A DNA stretch of 64,000 nucleotides. Source: Vigna angularis. Lineage: Eukaryota > Streptophyta > Magnoliopsida > Fabales > Fabaceae. This document shows positions 22,200-32,470 of the stretch, one piece after another (the first letter of the stretch is position 1; the number at the start of each line of letters is the position of its first letter). The position numbers and the translations under genes were made by a program. Below the pieces are notes generated by a model that did no database searches, was not told the DNA's origin, and saw nothing but the letters and a program-made list of their open reading frames with translations. The stretch is from assembly GCF_016808095.1 (NCBI RefSeq), contig NC_068977.1, positions 7,128,479-7,192,478 of the forward strand. The letters are read 5' to 3'.

Positions 22200-23369
22200 T
22201 TAAGATGGCATCCCCCAGTGATGGACAAGAATATGGGCACCAAGCAAAAGGGTATGAGCAGTTTCAACCAAGTGTCTATTTTTTCGTTCTGTTATACCAT
22301 TTTGCTGTGGTGTATGAGGATAAGTAGACTGATGTAAGATACCATGGGAACTCAAGATGGCAGAAAAGGAGGATGAGAAATACTCTTTTGCATTATCACT
22401 TCTTAATATTTTGATTACTTGACCAAATTGATTCTTGATTTCATTCAAAAAGGATGTAAAGATAGCTAACAATTCAGAACGATTTTTCATAAGATAAACC
22501 CAAGTACATCGTGAATATTCATCAATAAAGGTAACAAAATATTTAAAACCAAAGGAGGAGATACGACTAGATCCCCATATATCAGAATGGATGATGGAAA
22601 AACTAGAATTACATATTGATTGAGACCTTTTAAGAAAGGAAGATCTAACATGTTTTCCTAATTGACATGACTCACATTCTAAGGTTTGGAGACCACTCAG
22701 TTCAGGACACATTTTTTTTAATTTGGACAAATGAGGATGGCCAAGTCGATCATGTAGCACTTTAGGATTAGGAGCAGCAACACAGGACACCCTTGGACGA
22801 GATCCAAAATGGTATAATCCGCCAGCTTCATATCCTTCTCCAATCTGTCTCCCCGAACCACGCTCCTGTATAACAAAAGATTTATGATCAAAGGTTATTG
22901 AACAATTTAACATTTTAGTCAACTGGCTTAAGGAAATTAAATTAAAAGGACAATTAGGGACAAAAAGGACTGAGTTGAGATTGAGGGAGGGAGATAAAGA
23001 AACATGACCGACTCCTTTGGAAGAAGTTTTAGATCCATTTGCAAGGGTTATGAAATGAGGTTTTTCTCGAAAGGAAATAGATGAGAACAAAGAGGTATTA
23101 CCAGAAATGTGATCAGAAGCACCTGAGTCAATTACCCATGAATTGTGACCTTCCATAGATTGAGAAATGCAGGCTGTTGATGTATTGGGAGATTGAGATG
23201 GTTGTGCCAAACTGTTAGACTTTAACCTTAAATACTCTTGATATTCATCCTCAGAAAACATAGAAGTGGAAGTTTCAGTCTTTGAAGTGGCAGTTTCAGT
23301 CTTCAAAATATTGGCGGTTTTGGAAGGGAAACCATGTAAGGAGTAGCAATTCTCTTGAGTATGACCCAT
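22200..23369 (-). pseudogene. Copia zinc knuckle end, protease and integrase core
   Basis: A 389-codon frame. The protease motif is WVIDSGASDHIS. The integrase zinc-binding region has HDRLGHPHLSKL and CESCQLGK. The catalytic D, D and E are visible in HSDIWG, LRSDNAKEY and NGITERKNR. Near 22210 an extra G in HHWG shifts the frame, giving MPS and a stop where relatives continue into the integrase C-terminus. The zinc-knuckle cysteines (CTYCKRMGHTQENC) span the region just upstream, about 23340-23390. Confidence 0.88.
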
Positions 23370-23399
23370 CCTTTTACAGTATGTGCATTGAGGACGTCC

Positions 23400-24071
23400 C
23401 CGACCTCCTCATCCTCCTCCTCTAGTGCCACGTCCTCCTCTTCCTCGTGTGGCAACCATGACAGATGGTTCCACTAGTTCATGCGCTTCTTGAGTTTGAG
23501 GTACCGGGACACGCAGAAGGCGAGTGGTCAATGTTTCCATAGAGGAACCTCATGACTAGTTAGAAGTTGATCTCTGAGATGATCAAAATCGGGATGTAGG
23601 GCACGAAGGATCAACACCATGTAAAATTTGTCTAGTTTCTTTTTGATATCCTCTAATGGATCTACTTCCAAAAACATCCTAAGTTCTTCGACAGCAGATT
23701 GGGCTTCAGCCATGAAGGACACCATATCATGGTCTGCCATTTTAAGAGATGCAAGCTTGTTCGTAGTGTCACAGAGACGTTTGGGCTTTCTTCCAAAAGG
23801 AGTGACAAGTTTTGAAAGCCCTCAAAGATACAAGAAGTTTGGGTTCCACTTATTGCCATAACAGGGCACACAACTGGAAATCTACTTGTTTCCACTGATC
23901 AGCTTTTTCAGTAGGCACATGGCTTCCATCTCGCTCAAGGTGGTCATAATGCCCTTGGCCAAGGAACCACATCTCAACGGCAGCAAACCATGACAGATAA
24001 TTTTTTCCATTTAGCTTCTCGGAGGTAATTGATGGACTTCCAGAGAAGGAAAGAGTACTTCCAGACACCAT
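23400..24071 (-). pseudogene. Copia gag, frameshifted
   Basis: It starts MVSGSTLSF at 24071, continues with LNGKNYLSWFAAVEMWFLGQ (the usual gag N-terminal block), then breaks. A second piece at 23528-23740 reads DMVSFMAEAQSAVEELRMFL and FYMVLILRALHPDFDHLRDQ. A Gly/Arg-rich segment with a stop (GGG, stop, GGRGR) precedes the zinc knuckle. At least two frameshifts and one nonsense change are present, so gag is the most damaged part of the element. Confidence 0.8.
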
Positions 24072-24136
24072 TTTTGAAGAAGACGAATAGTACTAGCGAG
24101 GAACAAGAAAACCCTAAGGGTTTAGATGAAGGAAAC

Positions 24137-24286
24137 TGTGACACAATATAATTATGATAAATAAGGTAATCCTAGACACAATATAATCATGATAAATAAG
24201 GTAATCCTAGACACAATATAATCATGATAAATAAGGTAACCCTTGACACACTATAATAATGATAAAATAGGATAAATATCCTAACA
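24137..24286 (-). repeat. 5' LTR of the copia element, truncated
   Basis: It matches the 37-bp-repeat part and the TGTTAGG terminus of the LTR at 19757-19979. It lacks the TATA-containing segment and the end that should abut the primer-binding site; no TGGTATCAGAG-type site follows. The element therefore cannot start normal transcription from this side. Confidence 0.72.
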
Positions 24287-24673
24287 ACCAGCAACAATGA
24301 GTAACAAGAGAACGATTTTATCAAATCAAAGAATGAAAAGCAAAGAGTATAGAAAATATTGAACTTTTTAAACTGGTTATGGAACAAGAGGCATGGCTCA
24401 GAGGAATGGGAAATATATCACCTCAAAATTTAAAAACCTCAAAATTTATACAAACCTTAAAAAGAAAATTCTACAAACCTCAAAATTTATACAGATTATC
24501 AAATACAAAAAGAAAATTCTACAAACCTCAAAATTTATACAGTATCAAATCTTGATAATCTCTGATACAAAAAAGAAATCTATAGTGAAAACCTCAATTT
24601 ATCTAAAGATACATTTCTGATAAGGATTTCGGTGATGAAATACAAAAAAAAGAAAATTACAAAAAACAGAAAA

Positions 24674-24885
24674 TCAAATAGAAGCTGCGGCCGCAGGTTC
24701 ACCTCTGTACTCATCGTTGGCAGCGGCTCTTCCGATCGGATTTGGCGGCGGACCATCACGAGGAGTTTCTTTTAAAATAATAAGAGATGGCCTGCATCTG
24801 GACCATTCAAGATTAGCTTTCTCGTTTCTAAATGCTCTAAAACAACGTCGACGTGAGCTTCCATTAGCCTTTCCATGGTGCTAAG
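24674..24885 (-). other. Unidentified open segment
   Basis: From about 24885 down to TGA at 24674-24676 one minus-strand frame stays open for about 70 codons. It ends with ETPRDGPPPNPIGRAAANDE followed by an Ala-rich tail. The composition (Pro/Gly/Arg/Ala, higher GC than the surroundings) looks coding, but I do not recognise a family and see no start. It lies just beyond the 3' breakpoint of the cytochrome c1 fragment and could be the last exon of another broken gene. Confidence 0.3.
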
Positions 24886-25094
24886 TTTTTCAAAATTCAA
24901 ATACTGAATTGTTAACGACGGTCACAGTTCTTCTGTGGGAAAATGATACTTTATAAAGTTATCATAGTTATTTTAAATTTTATTAGTTTAAATTTTAGTT
25001 ATTATTTATATTTTTTTATTATATTATATTAAATAATTAATTTGATATAAAAGCTATATAAAATCTAATGTTCCTAACAGACTACAGTCATTAC

Positions 25095-28000
25095 TTTGGT
25101 GATGAGACTAAGATCTGGAGGATAGGCTCCACCGTTAGCAAACCTAGCGGCGGCTTCATTTCCATATGGCTGAGGAAAGCGATCACTGAGTTTACCAGGG
25201 CGTGTAAACATCTCACCCTCATCATTAGGGCCATCAACCACCTCAATCTCCCCTGCCATAGCCTTTACCTCTTCTTCTGTATGAGCAACACCAACCAAAT
25301 CACGGTATGATATCAAAGACATGTCAGACATGGAATGACATGAAGCACAGACTTCTTGATAAACTTGATGACCACGACGAATCTTACACATTCAAAAATC
25401 AGTTAAATATGGTAATACCTATATTAGTATAAATGGCTATATAGCATTCCCGTAAAATATTGAATTGGGCAAATGATTAGATAGAGAAGAATGCAGTTCA
25501 CAATATTATGAATCCTGGCCAAGAAAAATATCCTGAAATAAAATTACATTCTAACAATCATTCATGATATTTTTAAGATAAATAAATGAATGATAAGATT
25601 ACTATTCACCAAATACACAAACAGGATTCAAACCCTGTGAGATCCCTCGTAAAGGCATTAAATTATAAAGCAAGAAAGGAAGATGGAATGACTGGTCCAC
25701 AGGTGATAAAACTGAACATAAGAGCAATATGACAAAAAAGGGAAAAAAAAATACACCTATAATTAACAAATACTTATAATGCATCTGTAAAATGTACAGG
25801 GAGTAGTTTGACTGTACAAAGTCGCTAACTTCACAAATTATATTCTTGAGCAAGAAAAATAGAAAGGGAAATTTCAGGTCAGACTCACGAAGCATGATCA
25901 TATGAACAGAGAATGCCCTTGTGAGGCCATGGATAGCTGGGACATGCCAGACCATGCTCAGCTTCGTCAGCTAATGCTGTTGTTGAAAAACTTAAAATCC
26001 CCGTGACACCAGCTCCTACTAATGCAAGTGCTCGTAAAGAGTTGCTGCCAGTAGAGTTGGCACCATCGATCTTTGAGATCACGGGTGACGTGAAAGAAGA
26101 ACTCTACAATGAATGTAAAGTAGCTATTAGCAAATGAAACAATTGGATTGTTATATGGGAAGCACAATGTTTATATAGTCATGAAATTTTTTAAGAGATG
26201 CACAATATCAGCCACAGGCTGAAATGGATGCCAATCACATCACAAACACTGACATGCTATATGCACACACATATACAGATATAGATAAATAGAAAGATGA
26301 ACCTCATTAAAGAATATTATCATTTTACCATATAGAAACTGTCTCATAGCATAATATCCCAAGATATGATAAAATTATATCTTTGAGTAAAGATATATTC
26401 ACCTTTCCAAACCAACTTAACAAGCTTTACATTTTTTATATGATAAACAGTCTTATAAAAGAAAAACTAAGAGGCATTAGTTTTAATATTTTATTAGTTG
26501 ACTGCACTATAAAAATATTTTTTAAATAGTATGAGGTCATTCATACTTAAGTGTCTATTTAAGTGTCCAAACTATATGGAGACATTAACCAGGAAACCCA
26601 AGGTAACAAAAATAGTAGGAGACGCGTTTGCACTTCAAAGTTCCACCATACTAGTTTGCAAAATGGTCTTTCACTCTTTCTTACATGTCAAATAATGACT
26701 ATAAGTCTATAATGCAAGATAGTTTCCATTAATTGGAATTGGCTATTTGGACGAAAAAACCCAGCGGTCCTATTAAGAGGTTTTAAACACTAAAGAAAAC
26801 ATTACATTTAACATAAAATTAAAGAATGTTAGGTAAAGAAAAATGAAGAATGGTATGTCAACTGGACCAACTAATATTCTTTTTGAAATTTTAAGTTTAG
26901 GGAGGAAAGGTATATCATAGCTTAGCAAATCATTCAACAATACAATGTGATCAAAGAAAATGTTACGTGAGAAGAGGAACAATTTGATACCTATTTACAG
27001 GAATAAAGGGAATGAAAAAAAGTGTGCAGACACAAGGATCAAGCTAATATGACACTGTAAGACTACGTAAAGAAAAAGGTTTTAAATTGCAATTGTAGTA
27101 ATGAACTCATGATCACATAGAGTGTGAATCCAGCGCTATCATGGTTGAGGTTAGCATCACAACTGAGATGTTGTAGATGCATCAAATGATGTAGACTGAG
27201 ACTTAAATCCATGGTAAAGCGTGTTTGAGAACCAATTTTATGCCAATGAGGCTCTACATTTGTTTATTGATTTCATTGAAGATTCAGAAGGAAACAAATG
27301 TATTTTTAAATTTTCCTTTTTTGAGGAAAAACGGAAAAATATAGATTCATGCAAATTCAGTTACACTTGAAAATAAGAAAGTGGATCAGTGATTCCAGTA
27401 AAAAACAAATTATCGATGCCCCCAACTATCGCCAAACAACACCAATTTGAGTTCTCATATGTCACTCTACATGCAATTTTGAAGCCAAACAAAATGCAGA
27501 ACATAATATTTGGCAGGCTTCATCACACAATTTGAGAGAAACTATCATCCTCGTCTGTTTTCAAAAAATCGTTCAAACCTCAGAGGCTAAAGTGTTTTGT
27601 TTCCGAAGTAAATACTCAGCATTTACAAGTTGAGTCACCAAACCCCATGGGTTTATGTTAACATTGAAGAAAATATAGCAATTGAAATAAATATAACTGA
27701 ACAAAATTTCGTGCGACACTTGTTGAGGAGATTAAAAAGCTCATAATCATATATGGTAGTTTGGTCACAAGGCTTAATTAAGAAAAAGATAAGGATCAAA
27801 TGGAACATAGTCAGGACTATTAAAAAAAGACTGTAGTACAATGAGGTAGCATCAAAATAAATTTTGACAAAATAAAATAATGACCCATGTAGCCCAACCA
27901 AGCCCACCCCAACACTTGGCTTGATCATTATTGGTGCTGCATACATTAGCTCATTGCAAGAGTTTTTTATTATTATTAATATTTACCATTATCCATCTTC

Positions 28001-28441
28001 AATCGCTCATTTATAATTTAAGATCTTCAAGTTTTTCAATAACAAACATTATATAACATCTATGACTCTAAAAAGAAATTGATAAATCTTTTACATACTA
28101 GCAGCAATGGTATGATGATATAGATAATGATTTTTAACATTATTGTCACATTACTCAAACAGAAAACAACATTGGTCAAGTAGAAATTTAAAAAAGATAA
28201 ATGATTGGCTCTAACATCTTCCAGACAAACTAATGTTCTCAATTTTAAATTTGTTCACCAATTTTATTTTATTTTAATTATTTTTGGTCTAATGGTCTCT
28301 ATTTTATGTCCCATGTTGCAAGCACCAGAAAAATAAATCTTCCAAAACAAATAATCTAATCAAAAAGAGAGGGGTCATGCTTACAGAAGAACAAGATTGG
28401 AGTTTCCTCCTCAATAACTGCCGAATAACACCTCCAGCCAT
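25095..28441 (-). pseudogene. CYC1: Cytochrome c1 (mitochondrial complex III), 3'-truncated gene
   Basis: Cytochrome c1 carries electrons from the Rieske protein to cytochrome c in complex III. Coding exons seen: 28385-28441 (19 codons, MAGGVIRQLLRRKLQS..., an Arg-rich mitochondrial presequence, phase 0), 25889-26103 (71 codons plus 2 nt, ending in CSYDHAS) and about 25095-25383 ([15 protein letters not shown] with the CxxCH haem site, then [20 protein letters not shown] to DLSLITK). A GT donor follows at 25094. Expected later exons, including the axial-ligand Met region and C-terminal anchor, are not found before 24400. The acceptor of the last exon reads TAAG where TAG|G would keep frame, so splicing at the visible AG shifts the frame by one. 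A three-residue insertion (SDM) follows HSM. Together these indicate a pseudogene, though an assembly or strain-specific error cannot be excluded. Confidence 0.88.
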
Positions 28442-28452
28442 CTCAGTTCAGA
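28385..28452 (-). other. CYC1: Cytochrome c1 exon with start codon
   Basis: The acceptor TTGCAG ends at 28453. The exon has an 11-nt leader, the ATG at 28441-28439 and 19 codons, then the donor GTAAGC. The encoded peptide is rich in Arg and Leu and lacks acidic residues, as expected for a mitochondrial targeting sequence. Confidence 0.8.
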
Positions 28453-28778
28453 CTGCAATCCATTCATATAAAAATTACAGAAAGTAACTAAATACCTCCA
28501 ACCAAGTATAAAAGATAAAATATATGGGTAATGACAAAGACAGCATCACCAGAAAGTACAAATAAGATAAAAGTAAATGTTATCAACTGTTTCTGAAATG
28601 GAATAAGAAGACTAAACCCAAAAGTGAAAATTTACCAGGAAAAGTACTAGCAAATTTTGTAGTTTAGATTATGGTTAGATGATCTACCAATAAAATCACC
28701 TTTTTCTCAGTTTTTTTTGCAGAAGTAAAATCAGAAATCTTCCATGGGCATTTTTTTGGACAAACTTCTCAACAAGGA

Positions 28779-29110
28779 TGTTAGGGAGTTAATTGTATAT
28801 AGGAGAAGAGGTAAAGACACTGAGCCTAACTGCCAAGGCAGTTAGGAAATGGGGAAATGGGTTTCTATTAGTTCTGTTAGTAGTTGGTATAAAAGGGGGG
28901 AATGAGTTGTATGTCGCGGAGTTTTGGGAGTCTTATTGATTGTGCAAGAACTCTTGGAGTTCTTTGGGGAGAGGTTAAGCTCTCTGAGTACCTTGTATTC
29001 ACCATTTTCTTGATTCTTTTGCAATAAAAGGAGGCTGTATAATTCAGAGGACCTGTTCTGTGTTGTGTTTCTAGTGCTATTCATAGGTTCTTGATTAAAA
29101 GAACCTATCA
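28779..29110 (+). mobile_element. Solo LTR in the cytochrome c1 5' UTR intron
   Basis: It starts TGTTAGGGAG and ends CTATCA, flanked by the perfect 5-bp duplication AAGGA (28774-28778 and 29111-29115). It has a TATAAAAGG box near 28890 and a downstream AATAAAAGG signal. Both fit a copia-type LTR left after LTR-LTR recombination. The 100-codon minus-strand frame across it is an artefact. It lies upstream of the cytochrome c1 start codon, in the inferred leader intron. Confidence 0.88.
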
Positions 29111-29387
29111 AAGGACTTCCATAAGTTAAGGCTAGCTTATGCATAAGATAATCTGTATAGGTTATCTCAAATAGTTCTCTAAATTAATAATTTATAACTT
29201 GTGCATGAAGCTAATTTAATTTGTTTTCTTTTTATTTTTATCTATTAGAAGTTCTTATGGAGAAGTTTGCTCAAACAGAAGCAAGGGCATAACTTAACCT
29301 TTAACTTATGATAAAAGTTTAAAGTTCTAGTTGCATCCAATTTTTCAAAAACCCTTGTAGAAGAAGAAAGTAAGAAGAAAGTAAGAA

Positions 29388-29393
<6 letters not shown>

Positions 29394-29440
<47 letters not shown>

Positions 29441-29456
29441 ATAGAGAGAGAGAGAG
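29394..29456. repeat. Compound microsatellite (AT)n(GT)n(AG)n
   Basis: Three abutting dinucleotide runs: AT to about 29422, GT to about 29440, and AG to about 29456. It lies in the inferred cytochrome c1 5' UTR intron. Confidence 0.97.
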
Positions 29457-30310
29457 CTCTTCTAGAAAGTATCTCATGGAGAATCCTTTTTTTATTTTTT
29501 TTTTCTTCTTATTTTCTTCTACTATAATTTTCTATCAAGATGTTTACCAGAACAGATCCAAATTCATTTTACCTTCTTATCTTCTTAAAGTAAAAGTGTC
29601 CACATAAAAGTTTATCCAAGCAAAACCTTACCCTCTCTCTCCCATATATTCTAATTATTGGTGAAAAACATTGGCAACAAGATCGAGAAAGCAGTAGACA
29701 AGATAAGACCAAGCACGAGTATGCACACCACGAAAGAGAAACTAATTTTAAAACCTCGTTAATAATTAATACACAATAAGTTTTACGGCTTAACTGACAT
29801 CATCCCTCAGTGCTGATTTCAAACAACTGAAAGTACAGATAATCGGAAAAGAAACATTTCCTAAAAGCTGCAAAATGTATTTAAATCGTGTATTTTCAGG
29901 CATTTTCAGCACCAAATATGCAACTAAACTCAAAGTAAGGTCTCAAGAATAAAACAAACACACACAAAGGGCCAAAATATAGATAGTTGCATACGCAGAA
30001 AAAAAGAGCAACATCATAAACCCATATCACCAAGCAACACATTCAAATGAAATCTCAATACGGCAAATATTTTTCTGCAACACAAAACCAGGAAGCTCGG
30101 TTCAATTCAGAAAACGAAGCTTCGTGGACCCAAATGGGAAGTAATAGAAAGAAAATAGATATCAAATTGTTAGGGAGATGAAAATTGTAAAACCCGTAAT
30201 TAAGAAGTGGGTAACAGATCCGAGTTGCAGTGATTGCTGAATATTTAAAAGACAAAAAACAAATTAAGTAAAAATTATTGGAAATGAAGAGAAAGGAAAA
30301 AGGGACTTAC

Positions 30311-30480
30311 GAAACGAAAGCTCTCGATTGGGAACTGATGATCTAATGAAGGAATAAAGCGAGTGAAGAAGAAAGAAGAAGAGAGAGAAACTGCGAAAGA
30401 GAAGCTTTGAGCCACACACGCCTCTAATGTTGCACCCACGGGAAACGCTCTGTGCTGTTGGGCCTTACTCACAGGCCTTC
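30311..30480 (-). promoter_or_regulatory. CYC1: Cytochrome c1 5' UTR exon and promoter region
   Basis: A C/T-rich leader ends in the donor GTAAGT at 30310, which would splice to the ATG exon at 28452 over about 1.9 kb. Two GGCCCA/TGGGCC-type elements lie just upstream (about 30456-30480). Established knowledge: site II (TGGGCY) elements are common in promoters of plant nuclear genes for mitochondrial respiratory proteins. The start site is not known. Confidence 0.55.
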
Positions 30481-31789
30481 TTAAGTTGCTTGTTACCACT
30501 ATTTTTTTATTTTGGGCACATCTCAGCTATACTTTGTAACCATTTCTTAGTGCATTGGGTATTTTATTCCTGCACCCGTTTTTTTCTTCATGCATCCCTC
30601 TATGTTTTGAAATCCCACATTTTCTCCTTGCTACTGCCAAATTGAAAAGTTGAGGAATGTGAACCTCAAAGGACACTCCAGACAAACACGCTTTTTTGGG
30701 AATTATGAGTAGTGTAATCAAAGCTCTATATAAAGGCAACTAACACCGCTTTGAAGGTATTCCTTACACAAAAAGAGAAAACAAACTACATTTATATGTT
30801 TTTAAATAAATATTGAGATAAATACATTAATTCATTATATATCATATTATATTTTGAATAAGTCATCAATCTTGTTAGAAGCAACATGGTAAGTCAAAGT
30901 CTTCTTCAGAGTATTTTGTAGCAACTTTTTCAAATCTAATATGGTATTCTTTCACGGATAAGCCAAATGTAGGTTACACACAATAAATGTTTATAGAAGA
31001 GATTGAACACAATCTTTGCAAGATGTTTTTATATTAATTTTTCAGATAGCATATATTACGTCTAATTTTTAAATAATTGTTTGAGTTTCATTAAAAGAAT
31101 AATGTTGCAATATGTAAGAGTATTTTTTTCAACTTGTAGACACACTTGGCTGACATGCATGAGTATTGTTGCTTAATATGAATATTGTTTGACTTTTAGG
31201 GAAAACTTGTGTTCAAATGTAAATTACAATTTTTCTAATTCTTAATATTGAAATCTAAAAGATAATTCTCAAAAGGTGTTAAAAGATTCCATTTATGGTA
31301 GTCTTTCTCACTCTACTACTCATATAACTAAAAGAAATCAAAAGTGTTAAAAGATTGCGCTTATGATAGTCTTTTTGAATACTGTTCTTCCTTTCTTTTT
31401 ATATTCATTTCTGAAAAGTAGTCATTATCACAACAATATTTCTTTTTAGATAGTCACTCTTTGTTCTTCATTTTGTTTTGTTTGTAATGCATTGATTGTT
31501 TTGCTTGAAGTTGGTGATAAGCATTACATCATGGAACTTCAATCATTTGGTTAATGTGTTTTTTATATGGTGACATCCTTAAAAGAGTAAAACAACTTGA
31601 GAACTCCATATAATAATATTGGGATGATATTTTTTATGTTTTAACATGAATCATTAATATTACACTAGTGCATAATAATCTTTTTTATCCAGTTTTCGAA
31701 CAGATATAGAATGTTGATGGTCAACTAAAGACAAATAGAGGCTAGTATAGATAAAGATGTTGATTATATGCTTGAGCCTTTTGTTGGTA

Positions 31790-32060
31790 AGATAGAAAAC
31801 AGTGTTTCACTCTTCATGCACAGAAGATCCCCAAGTGTGGTGTCAGATGATGTTAGGGAAGGATATTTTTCCATTCTTGCAACCAAGGATGGAGATTCGA
31901 AAAAGGTTCATCGATGGCTTAAATTTCTTGAATGATCCTGCTTTCTTGGACTGTTGGATCAAGCTCAGGAAGAATTTGCTTTCAGACAAAATGGAGCTTT
32001 TGCAATCCCTTGACAGCCTCAAGAATTACAGAACATTCTAGATCCTTCCAAAGTCTGAAG
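31790..32060 (+). pseudogene. SAUR-like pseudogene, copy 2
   Basis: The same SAUR core as at 18889. One frame gives VREGYFSILATKDGDSKK, a second gives RKRFIDGLNFLNDPAFLDCW, and a third returns to LLDQAQEEFAFRQ and IPCQPQELQNIL. This copy lacks the TGA seen after LDC in copy 1, but the two frame changes remain, so it is still broken. SAUR proteins are short auxin-induced regulators of plasma-membrane phosphatases. Confidence 0.7.
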
Positions 32061-32139
32061 CAAATAAGCCACCAAAGATGTTGATCAAAGGTTGGAACTA
32101 TGTAACTATGTTCAGATCTCCTTATGATGGACAACAATA

Positions 32140-32470
32140 AAGGGAGTCTTTGTTCATGAGGATCAGAAAATGGTGTTGAATAAGTTGTTAGACTAGTTTG
32201 AAGAGATTTTCAAAGAACCTAAAGTTTTAACATGTTATTATGTTGGTGGAAGGGCAAGTTCTTGTGAATGTTACATCTTATCATTACTCACACCATCATA
32301 AGGATGAAATTGAGAAGCAAATTGTAGAAAGGCTATAGACGGATTGGAATTGGAATATCTTCATCACATTATTCAAAAACAAGGAGTGGCAGAGGATGTT
32401 ACTAACATTAAAAATATGGTTGAATGGTCAGTCCCTACAAATGTGAAGGGCTACAAGTGTGCAAATGCTT
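32140..32470 (+). pseudogene. Ty3/gypsy pol remnant, copy 2
   Basis: The counterpart of 19230-19560, with the same HHHKDEIEKQIVE and MVEWSVPTNVKG blocks and frameshifts. It lies directly after the SAUR pseudogene, so the junction predates the duplication. Confidence 0.72.

Larger units (their letters stand above)
19757..24286 (-). mobile_element. Ty1/copia retrotransposon, nearly full-length but disabled
   Basis: Minus-strand element with related terminal repeats (19757-19979 and 24137-24286). A polypurine tract lies at 19980-19995 (CTCCCCCTCAAGCTGG on the plus strand). The gag-protease-integrase-RT-RNase H order is that of copia. It sits inside duplication B copy 1 and is absent from copy 2. 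No matching target duplication is visible, and about 124 bp of host sequence is missing at the site, so the flank was deleted on or after insertion. The 5' LTR is shorter than the 3' LTR and lacks its promoter part. Confidence 0.9.
17768..24385. repeat. Segmental duplication B, copy 1 (interrupted by copia)
   Basis: It starts TGCTACTGCCAAATTG and matches 30629-32877 almost base for base up to about 19756. A copia element then intervenes, and similarity resumes at CCAGCAACAATGAG (24288) to about 24385. Copy 1 lacks a 19-bp piece near 17848 that copy 2 keeps, and lacks the roughly 124 bp seen at 32654-32777 in copy 2. It lies upstream of the cytochrome c1 fragment in + coordinates; copy 2 lies on the other side. 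Confidence 0.92.

Noticed and set aside
28842..29144. A 100-codon minus-strand frame.
   Set aside because: Lies across the solo LTR at 28779-29110, antisense to its promoter; no domain.
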